Source: an uncultured bacterium (lineage in GTDB: Bacteria; Verrucomicrobiota; Kiritimatiellia; RFP12; UBA1067). From it: a stretch of DNA of 14,176 nucleotides. The notes under the pieces are model-generated. The model was given only the letters and a program-made list of their open reading frames with translations. It was not told where the DNA came from and ran no database searches. This document shows, in pieces, positions 7,799 through 14,176 of the stretch. The DNA lies in assembly GCA_902779075.1 (NCBI GenBank), contig CACZAK010000125.1:1-14176 (forward strand), given 5' to 3'. Numbering within the stretch: the stretch's first letter is position 1; each line of letters begins with the position of its first letter. A program made the position numbers and the translations under genes.

Positions 7799-10150
7799 AT
7801 GCTTAAGATTATTCCGCTTGTCGTCCTGGCAACGACGTGCTTCGCGGAACCGTCTGAGCTTGTCGATTCGCTCGATACAGCCGACCCGGCGAAACTTGCG
7901 TACCGCAATCCATCGCTCCCGACCGAGGTGCGAGTCAAGGATCTCCTTTCGCGCATGACGGTCGACGAAAAGCTGGCGCAGCTCGGCAAGCTTCAGGCCT
8001 TCCGTGCTTACGACCGCGTTGACGGTCACATCGTTCTGAAGCCGGATGCCGTCGAGGGAATCGCGACCAATTGTCCGGGAACTGCATACGGGGTCCTGCG
8101 GGCGGACTGGTGGACCGGACGCAACTGGAACACGGGGGTCGCGCCAGAGATGGCCGTGGAGGCGATTAACGCCTTTCAGCGCATCGCCGTGGAGCGGACG
8201 CGGCTCGGCATCCCGATCTTCTTCGTGGAGGAGGCGCCGCACGGCCTCATGGCGCTCGGCGAGCCGGTCTATCCGACGGGCCTCGGCCTCGGCTCGACAT
8301 TTGACGCGGACTTGATGCGCCGGATTGGGCGACAGATCGGGCGCGCGCGCTCACGCGGCGTCCACTGTGTATACGCGCCGATTCTCGACATTGCGCTCGA
8401 TCCGCGCTGGAGCAGGTGCGAGGAATGCTTCGGCGAAGATCCCGAACTCGTCGCCGCGCTTGGCTTCGCGGAGTTCGAAGGGTTAAGGGAATCCGGGGTC
8501 GAGCCGTGTCTCAAACACTATGTCGGCGGCGGACTCGCCGAAGGCGGACACAACACGGCGAGCGCGCACTTCGGTTTAAGCGAACTGAACAATGTCCAGC
8601 TGCGTCCGTTCCGCCGCTGCATTTCCGCCGGCGCGCGACATCTGATGTGCACGTACCACGACGTTGACGGCGAGCCGTGCACCGGATCGCGCTTTCTTCT
8701 GACGGACGTCCTTCGCGGACAGCTTGGGTTCGACGGCTTTGTGACGGCTGACGGCGGGGCGATCCAGTTGCTGAACAGCCGCGGCATCGCCGCCTCCATG
8801 CCGCAGGCGGCGGCACTGGCGCTAAAGGCGGGCTGCGACGGCGAAAGCGGCTCGAAGATTGCGGCCGAATGCGGTTCCGTGATGCGCGGCGCATTTGACG
8901 CGGGGCTTGTCTCGAAGGACGACATCGACATTGCCGTCGGACGGATTCTGAAGCTCAAGTTCGACATGGGACTCTTCGAGGAGCCATACGCCAAGGGCGA
9001 TGCCTCAGACCGCGCGGCGGAAAAGTCGCTCGCGCTCGAAGCAGCGCGCAAGTCGCTCGTGCTGATAGAAAACCGTGACGCACTGCCGCTTGAGAAAGGC
9101 CTTACCGTGGCGGTGATAGGCCCCAACGCGGACGATAAGATCATGAACCAGCTCGGCGACTACACCGCGCCGCAGCGCCGCGCCGACGTCGTGACGGTGT
9201 TGGACGGCGTCAAGGTGTTCGCCTCCCGCGTGGCGTATGCGAAGGGGTGCGGCATCAGGTCGAAGAAGACCGACGGCTTCGCCGAGGCGGAGCGCATCGC
9301 GTCTGAGGCGGACGTGACCGTGCTTGTGCTCGGCGGAAGTTCCTCGCCGTATGCGGGCGTCACGCAGTCTGACGCGCTTGGCGGTGCGACAGTGGTAACC
9401 GGCAAGGAGGACGACGAGAACGATAAGGATTCCGGGGAGGGCACGGATCGTTCCTCGCTCGGCTATTCCGGCGTGCAGGAGGAACTTTTCCGCGTCGTCC
9501 GCGCCAAGGCGAAGAAACTCGTCGTTGTGCTGATACAGGGGCGTCCGCTTGTCGTGGACGAGATCGCGGCGAAGGCCGACGCGGTTCTGCTCGCGTGGTA
9601 TCCGGGGGCGATGGGCGGACAGGCCGTCGCCGAGACGCTTTACGGAGAGGTGAATCCGTCGGGACGCCTGCCGGTTTCGATTCCGCATTCCGTCGGGCAG
9701 ATACCCGTCCATTCCGGCGGATACGCGGCGAATCGTCCGCGCTACATAGACGGGCCCGGAGATGCGGCGTATCCTTTCGGCCATGGACTTTCATACACGA
9801 CGTTCGCGTATTCCGGCCTTGAGGTCTCTGATGCGGACGAGGCATCGGTCTCGGTGACGAACACCGGAAAGCGCGACGGCGACGAGATCGTTCGACTCTA
9901 TTTCTCCGTCAAGGGATCTGGACGCCAGCGTCCGCACCGCGAGCTCCTTGCGTTCAGGCGCGTTTCGCTTAAGGCCGGCGAGACGCGGCGCGTCACGCTG
10001 CCGTTCGACCGGCGGCTCTTCGGCGGATACGGACGCGACGGCGCATACGAGCCGCCGCATGGTGAAATCTCCATCTGGGTCGATGGATGCAAAGACCGCG
10101 TCGCGCTTCGTCGTCTCGCGGGGCGCGGAAAGGCATGTGAAGGAATTTGA
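7799..10150 (+). CDS. GH3-type beta-glycosidase (beta-glucosidase/xylosidase-like), secreted
   Basis: A 783-aa exo-acting retaining glycosidase, probably releasing glucose or xylose from non-reducing ends. A short signal peptide (MLKIIPLVVLATTCFA) comes first, then the GH3 barrel with LLSRMTVDEKLAQLG, PILDIALDPRWSRCEECFGED, CLKHYVGGG and GFDGFVTADGGA, where D318 is the nucleophile. The alpha/beta sandwich domain (VAVIGPNADD) carries SGEGTDR (545-551), with E547 as candidate acid/base, just after a very acidic stretch (KEDDENDKD). PFGHGLSYTTF opens the C-terminal fibronectin-III-like domain. Length and domain order are complete. The gene starts 21 nt after the LamG stop, without a clear Shine-Dalgarno, and the next gene's start is only 2 nt after its stop, so it is mid-operon. 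Its signal-peptide DNA is nearly the same as that of the next gene. Exact sugar is not determined. Confidence 0.92.
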   Translation: MLKIIPLVVLATTCFAEPSELVDSLDTADPAKLAYRNPSLPTEVRVKDLLSRMTVDEKLAQLGKLQAFRAYDRVDGHIVLKPDAVEGIATNCPGTAYGVLRADWWTGRNWNTGVAPEMAVEAINAFQRIAVERTRLGIPIFFVEEAPHGLMALGEPVYPTGLGLGSTFDADLMRRIGRQIGRARSRGVHCVYAPILDIALDPRWSRCEECFGEDPELVAALGFAEFEGLRESGVEPCLKHYVGGGLAEGGHNTASAHFGLSELNNVQLRPFRRCISAGARHLMCTYHDVDGEPCTGSRFLLTDVLRGQLGFDGFVTADGGAIQLLNSRGIAASMPQAAALALKAGCDGESGSKIAAECGSVMRGAFDAGLVSKDDIDIAVGRILKLKFDMGLFEEPYAKGDASDRAAEKSLALEAARKSLVLIENRDALPLEKGLTVAVIGPNADDKIMNQLGDYTAPQRRADVVTVLDGVKVFASRVAYAKGCGIRSKKTDGFAEAERIASEADVTVLVLGGSSSPYAGVTQSDALGGATVVTGKEDDENDKDSGEGTDRSSLGYSGVQEELFRVVRAKAKKLVVVLIQGRPLVVDEIAAKADAVLLAWYPGAMGGQAVAETLYGEVNPSGRLPVSIPHSVGQIPVHSGGYAANRPRYIDGPGDAAYPFGHGLSYTTFAYSGLEVSDADEASVSVTNTGKRDGDEIVRLYFSVKGSGRQRPHRELLAFRRVSLKAGETRRVTLPFDRRLFGGYGRDGAYEPPHGEISIWVDGCKDRVALRRLAGRGKACEGI
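10139..10145 (+). promoter_or_regulatory. Shine-Dalgarno choosing ATG 10153
   Basis: GAAGGAA lies inside the last GH3 codons, seven bases before ATG 10153. The second in-frame ATG, at 10171, is 25 bases away, so 10153 is the better start even though homology to the GH3 signal peptide begins at 10171. Confidence 0.6.
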
Positions 10151-10152
10151 AA

Positions 10153-13100
10153 ATGCGACATACTGAAATTATGATTAAGATTCTTCCGCTTGTCGTCCTG
10201 ACGGCGACTTGCTTCGCTGGGACAGGCGAGCTTGAGGTGCGCGTGCGGCCTACTGCCGCCGGACCGCAGATTCACGTGGACGGTAAGCCCGTTCCGCCGC
10301 GCTTCTTCTTCTACTGGGCCGGATCGCGCTCCAGCGAGACGAATGCCGCGACGCTGCGCACGGTGGCCGCCGCCGGGGTGGATCTTATTGAAGTCGGCAT
10401 TGCGCACAGCTTCCTCAGCCCCAAGCGCGAACGCGTGCGCTGGACGGCGTTCGAGGGACCGGACGACTGGTCGATAGCCGATGACCAGGTGCGTAAGGCC
10501 ATCGAAGCACATCCAAACGGAAAGTTCCTTCTGCGGGTTTTCGTCAATGCGCCGAAGGCCGTCCTGGAGTCGAACCCGGACTGGTGCATGCGGTTCGAGG
10601 ACGACGATGACGTGAAAGGCGAACGCATGGCATCTCCCTCGTGCCGTCCCTACCGCGAGGCCGTCTGCGCATACTTGAAGCGAGCCGTCAAGCACTTCAG
10701 CGAGACGTTCCCGAATCATTACGCCGGAATTCACCCCAGCGGACAGAACTCCGGCGAGTTCTTCTACGACAAAGCATGGACAAAGTTAAGCGGCTATGAC
10801 AAGCATACGCTCGCGGCATGGCGCAAGTGGCTCGCGGAGCGCGGCGAATCTGACGCGGCGACCGCCGAAGTTCCTACGCCCGCCGAGCGCAAGGCAAAGG
10901 ATGATGGATCGGTTCTCCTCGACCCTGTGAAGCGCCGCCGGGTGATTCAGTTCAACCAGTTCCTGCAGGACGAGATGTCCGACTTTGTTGCGGAGATGGC
11001 GCGTGCATGCAGGGAGGCGTCGGGCGACAAGAAGCTCGTTGTATTTTTCTACGGGTATGCGTGGGAATTCAACTCGCTTCCGAATGGACCTGCGGTATCG
11101 GGCCACTATGGGCTTATGCGCCTTCTGGAAAAAGCTCCCGGTGCGATTGACATTCTCTGCGGTCCGATAGGGTATTTCAACCGTCGCTATCCAGACGGCT
11201 TCGCGCCTGTGATGAGCGCGGCGGAGACTCTGGCAAGCCATGGCATTCTCTGGTTGAACGAAGACGACACGCGCACATATCGCGATCCGCGCCGCGACCG
11301 CCCGTACACTCAGGAGGGTACGCTCACGACATGCGAGAACAACTGCAAGGTCGCGTTGCGCAACACGGCGCAGGAGGCGATTCGCGGGCTCGGCAGCTGG
11401 TGGATGGACCTGTATGGCCACGGTTGGTACGACGATCCAGCGCTGTGGGAGGTCCAGCGTCGGCTCTGGCCGTCTGAACGTGCGCTTCTTGCGCGTCCGC
11501 GTCCCTACACGCCGGATGTCGCGGCCATTGTCGGCGAGCAGAGCCAGCTTCATTTCTCGGCAGGGGCGCAGGCAGTCACGCGCCCCCTCATCTACACGGT
11601 TCGCGGCGAATTCGACAAGGCGGGCGTGAGATACGGGCAGTATCTGCTGGAGGATGTCCTGAAGAATCCGCCGCCCGCGAAAGTCCATGTGTTCCTTTCC
11701 GCCAACTACCTGACTGCCGCAGACCGCGCGGCGCTTGCGAAGGACAGGGTTGACCACCCAGAGCGCGTGCGTGTGTGGTGCTTTGCGCCGGGCTATCTTT
11801 CGGAACGCGGCGCAGACGAGAAAGGCATAACTGAAGTGACTGGCTTTAGCGTGAAGCGCATCGACAAGAGTGGCGACAAGATACGTCCGCTCTTTTCGCC
11901 AGATGCGGAGGGCGGCGAAGTGTGGGCGCGATTCCCGGACGGATCGCCTTCTGTCGCCGCGCGTTCCGCAGGAGCTGGCATGGACGTCTTCTGCGCCATC
12001 CCCGAACTGACCGCCGACGTCATCCGTCGTGCGGCGAAGGCGGCCGGTGTGCATCTGTACCTCAAGAGCGGGAACGCGGGTGTTTACGCCGATGCGGGAT
12101 TCGTGTCGGTGCAGGCGCTTGAAGACGGCGAGGTTGCGGTAGATTTCGGCGAGACAGGCGACATCGTTGACGCCATGACCGGCGAAAAGGTTGGCGAGGG
12201 GCCAGTTCTCTCGCTATCGCTCAAGGCTGGCGACGCACGGCTCTTTAGGGTTATTTCCGCGAAGGGTGATGCGCTGCCGCCGCTGCCTGTTGCGCGTGCG
12301 CCGTTCGAGCAGACGGAGGATTTTGCACGGCGGCCTGTTTCGCTTGTTTCGTATCCGTTCATGTCGCAGTTTCATGTCAAGGACAGGGAGAATCTTTTTA
12401 CGTGGGCGGAGTTCATCGGCGGCAACAAGGTCGCGGTCGTAAACGGATGCGATCTGCGCGTCCGCGGCGCGGGGCGAACCGGCTTCGGCAGGATTGCGCT
12501 CTACAACAGCGGCTCGGATACGACGGCGCTCGCCTGGAGAAACAACGACCCCTACATGCGCGGACTCGACTGCTGGCTTTCCGTCGACTTCATAGACGGC
12601 AAGCCCGACCCGCAAGCCCGCTACCGCGATTCCTTCCCCGACGCCGTGCTTACGGTCGACGACGCGGCGCGGCGGACGGAATGGAAGCGGAAATGCAGTC
12701 TTCCGGACGGAACGGAAGGTGAGGTCGGGTATTCCGTCTCGGCAATAGGCGATGGACTTTTGGCCGTCGACTTCAATGGCGGCGGATTGCCAGTTGAGGT
12801 TAAGGTCTTCAAGCCAATCTGGGTCAATGGCATCACCTTTGACGTTGCGGGCGAGACGCGCCTGCAGGTGAACCGCGCACGCGAGGAGTCGCGCTTTGAG
12901 ATCGTCTTCCCGGACGGCAAGGTGGAGGCGACGTCCGGCAGCGAGCGTGCGAAGGCGACGGAGGCGATTCAGGTGCCGCACTACGTGTGGCGCAGCAATG
13001 CCGCGTCCGGCCGCGTCATTATCGACCTCTGCGGCTCGACAACTCTCAATTCCTCCACTCTCAACTCCTCCACTCTTAACTCCTCCACTCTTAACTCCTC

Positions 13101-14176
13101 CACTCTCAACTCCTCCACTCCCAACTCCCCCACTCCCACCTCCGGCATCATCGACTTCTGGGCGGAGGACGCGGTGGATGTGCCGCGCGATCCGACGGGC
13201 AACTTTGTTCCGAACGGCAGCTTCGAACAGGGACTTGCATACTGGAGCTACAACTGGGGCGGCACATCGTGGGATGACGTCGCCGCGACTGGCGGGCCAC
13301 TCGAGTACGTCACGGACGAGGCGAAGGTCGGCGACAAGGCACTGTGCATGAGGGCGAGCAAGACACGCGGCGGGTACGAGCCCCTTCGGTCCGCCGGGAT
13401 GTCGATTGAGCCGGGCGTTCCGCATGTCCTTTACGCATGGGTTAAGCGCGCGGCGGGCGAAGAGGGCGCGGCGAAAATCACGATCCAGGCGCAGGGCACC
13501 CATAAGCTTGGCCGAGTGACAAGTCCGCAGGGCGATGCGGCGACGAAGAGCGTAACGCTTGCGGACAATGAATGGCGGTTTGTCGAGATTCCGTTTACGT
13601 CAGTCCTCGGCGACTGCCTGGTGTATCTGTCCGGCGGCGGCGCGGCTGTCGTCGTGGACGGCGTGAGGGTGGAAAGGGTAGGGGGTGATTTTAACGCAGA
13701 GGCGCAGAGGCGCAGAGAGTGTGGTGGAGATGGTGGTTTCTGCCAGCCGCAGCGTGTAGAAGGGAGGCTGGAGACTGCGAGCGCGGAGAATATCGTGTAC
13801 GCTGGCACGCCGATAAATGCGCGGCTTGTGCTCTCTGGTGCAGATGGCGCGGAAGGCACGGTGCGCGTCACGTTGCGCAACTTCTACAACGAGACAGTCT
13901 ACGACAAGACGCTCAAGTTCGCGCTGCCGGCGGACAAGGTTCTTTCACTCGACTTCGATCCAGCCCGCCTCGGAACTGGCATTTTCGTTCTGGGAACGGA
14001 ATTTGCATGCAGAGACATGAACTATCGCGCGCCATATCAGCGTATGGCCGTACTTAAGCCGCTTGAGGGCAAGCACGCGACGGCGAACTTCTACGTGCAG
14101 TTCCCGTACTACGAGCGGGGCTCCAACGGCGAGAAGCTCGCACGGTACGCCAAGGCGATCGGCATCACGACGACGA
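10153..14176 (+). CDS. very large secreted clan GH-A-like (GH42/beta-galactosidase-like) multidomain enzyme, partial
   Basis: Open for 1341 codons without a stop and cut by the window edge. Signal peptide about 1-22 (core MIKILPLVVLTATCFA). Residues about 37-440 read like a clan GH-A barrel: HVDGKPVPPRFFFYWAG, HPSGQNSGEFF (E202, candidate acid/base), AWRKWLAERG, LVVFFYGYAWEF, ILWLNEDDTR (E370, candidate nucleophile) and SWWMDLYGHGWYDD. This pattern is known from GH42-like and putative beta-galactosidases. About 450-710 looks like an alpha/beta (trimerization-like) domain, followed by beta-rich parts. A repeat region (TLNSS units, 964-997) precedes a CBM4/9-like module (NFVPNGSFEQGLAYW, from 1017). 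NAEAQRRRE (1181-1189) interrupts the chain, then a beta-sandwich; the last ~30 residues (NFYVQFPYYERG…LARYAKAIGITTT) may open a second barrel. Start ATG 10153 has a Shine-Dalgarno. Substrate and catalytic residues are inferred from pattern only. Confidence 0.75.
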   Translation, partial: MRHTEIMIKILPLVVLTATCFAGTGELEVRVRPTAAGPQIHVDGKPVPPRFFFYWAGSRSSETNAATLRTVAAAGVDLIEVGIAHSFLSPKRERVRWTAFEGPDDWSIADDQVRKAIEAHPNGKFLLRVFVNAPKAVLESNPDWCMRFEDDDDVKGERMASPSCRPYREAVCAYLKRAVKHFSETFPNHYAGIHPSGQNSGEFFYDKAWTKLSGYDKHTLAAWRKWLAERGESDAATAEVPTPAERKAKDDGSVLLDPVKRRRVIQFNQFLQDEMSDFVAEMARACREASGDKKLVVFFYGYAWEFNSLPNGPAVSGHYGLMRLLEKAPGAIDILCGPIGYFNRRYPDGFAPVMSAAETLASHGILWLNEDDTRTYRDPRRDRPYTQEGTLTTCENNCKVALRNTAQEAIRGLGSWWMDLYGHGWYDDPALWEVQRRLWPSERALLARPRPYTPDVAAIVGEQSQLHFSAGAQAVTRPLIYTVRGEFDKAGVRYGQYLLEDVLKNPPPAKVHVFLSANYLTAADRAALAKDRVDHPERVRVWCFAPGYLSERGADEKGITEVTGFSVKRIDKSGDKIRPLFSPDAEGGEVWARFPDGSPSVAARSAGAGMDVFCAIPELTADVIRRAAKAAGVHLYLKSGNAGVYADAGFVSVQALEDGEVAVDFGETGDIVDAMTGEKVGEGPVLSLSLKAGDARLFRVISAKGDALPPLPVARAPFEQTEDFARRPVSLVSYPFMSQFHVKDRENLFTWAEFIGGNKVAVVNGCDLRVRGAGRTGFGRIALYNSGSDTTALAWRNNDPYMRGLDCWLSVDFIDGKPDPQARYRDSFPDAVLTVDDAARRTEWKRKCSLPDGTEGEVGYSVSAIGDGLLAVDFNGGGLPVEVKVFKPIWVNGITFDVAGETRLQVNRAREESRFEIVFPDGKVEATSGSERAKATEAIQVPHYVWRSNAASGRVIIDLCGSTTLNSSTLNSSTLNSSTLNSSTLNSSTPNSPTPTSGIIDFWAEDAVDVPRDPTGNFVPNGSFEQGLAYWSYNWGGTSWDDVAATGGPLEYVTDEAKVGDKALCMRASKTRGGYEPLRSAGMSIEPGVPHVLYAWVKRAAGEEGAAKITIQAQGTHKLGRVTSPQGDAATKSVTLADNEWRFVEIPFTSVLGDCLVYLSGGGAAVVVDGVRVERVGGDFNAEAQRRRECGGDGGFCQPQRVEGRLETASAENIVYAGTPINARLVLSGADGAEGTVRVTLRNFYNETVYDKTLKFALPADKVLSLDFDPARLGTGIFVLGTEFACRDMNYRAPYQRMAVLKPLEGKHATANFYVQFPYYERGSNGEKLARYAKAIGITTT
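13042..13143 (+). repeat. 15-bp tandem repeat, in frame inside the large enzyme
   Basis: Six full units and one 12-nt partial unit of ACTCTCAACTCCTCC with few changes (CTC/CTT, AAC/AAT, last units ACTCCC). They code for five TLNSS, then TPNSP and TPTS. Unit length is a multiple of three, so copy-number change would keep the frame. It interrupts a beta-rich stretch, between IDLCGS and GIIDFWAEDA. One strand is almost purely purine. Confidence 0.92.
13691..13718 (+). repeat. dispersed GCAGAGGC-type repeat embedded in the large enzyme
   Basis: TTAAC is followed by GCAGAGGC twice and then GCAGAG (8-bp unit, array at 13696-13717). It translates to NAEAQRRRE; the opposite strand gives SLRLCASALK. 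Repeats of this kind (NAEAQRRRE / SLRLCASA on translation) are widespread in bacterial genomes, so this looks like a dispersed element inserted in frame. An 8-bp unit does not preserve frame if copy number changes. Confidence 0.75.

Noticed and set aside
7799..7846. Lipoprotein signal in GH3 and the large enzyme (cysteine in ATTC / TATC)
   Set aside because: The residue before Cys is Thr and the position -3 residue is not Leu/Val/Ile as a lipobox needs; a signal peptidase I site after CFA fits better.
10786..12054. Antisense open frame of 422 codons
   Set aside because: Opposite the barrel of the large enzyme, whose motifs (SGEFF, LNEDDTR) show that the + strand is coding.
13042..13143. CRISPR-like array
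   Set aside because: Units are 15 bp, contiguous and without spacers, and translate in frame; it is a coding tandem repeat.

Overview
The window holds a one-strand (+) cluster of secreted carbohydrate-active enzymes. It has five complete genes, a sixth very large gene that runs off the right edge, and possibly the last codons of a gene upstream. In order: a GH95-type alpha-L-fucosidase, a GH30-type beta-glycosidase, a GH16-type endo-glycanase, a protein of three tandem LamG-like (concanavalin A-like) domains, a GH3-type beta-glycosidase, and a multidomain clan GH-A-like (GH42/beta-galactosidase-like) enzyme with a carbohydrate-binding-type module. Every complete gene begins with an apparent signal peptide.

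Organism: the sequence is GC-rich bacterial DNA. Many exported glycosidases sit side by side with LamG proteins and without SusC/SusD-like genes, and dispersed low-complexity repeats lie inside a coding region. This best fits the Verrucomicrobiota/Lentisphaerota/Kiritimatiellota group (gut or detritus polymer degraders), but it is an inference from style, not from a marker gene.

Layout: 1-36 possible tail of an upstream gene; 37-2409 GH95, whose last codons overlap the GH30 start; 2399-3940 GH30; 3941-4185 a non-coding spacer with a strong 25-nt palindrome, a second hairpin and a putative extended -10 promoter; 4186-5154 GH16; 5155-5308 a spacer with a weak terminator-like hairpin and a good sigma70-type promoter; 5309-7777 LamG protein; 7799-10150 GH3; 10153 to the edge, the large enzyme. 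The spacing suggests three transcription units: GH95-GH30, GH16, and LamG-GH3-large enzyme.

How the genes may work together: GH16 would cut an internal beta-glucan or galactan backbone. GH30 and GH3 would trim oligosaccharides or side chains. GH95 and the GH42-like enzyme would remove terminal L-fucose (or L-galactose) and galactose. The LamG protein could bind glycan or hold the enzymes at the surface. GH16+GH30+GH3 resembles beta-1,3/1,6-glucan (laminarin-type) loci, while GH95 plus a beta-galactosidase-like enzyme points to a fucosylated, galactose-containing glycan; sequence alone does not decide. The least ordinary points are a near-identical signal-peptide DNA segment shared by the last two genes, two different repeats embedded in frame in the large enzyme, a GH2-like relic at the GH30 N-terminus, and the palindrome-bearing spacer. 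I did not find an obviously new defence, mobile or RNA system.
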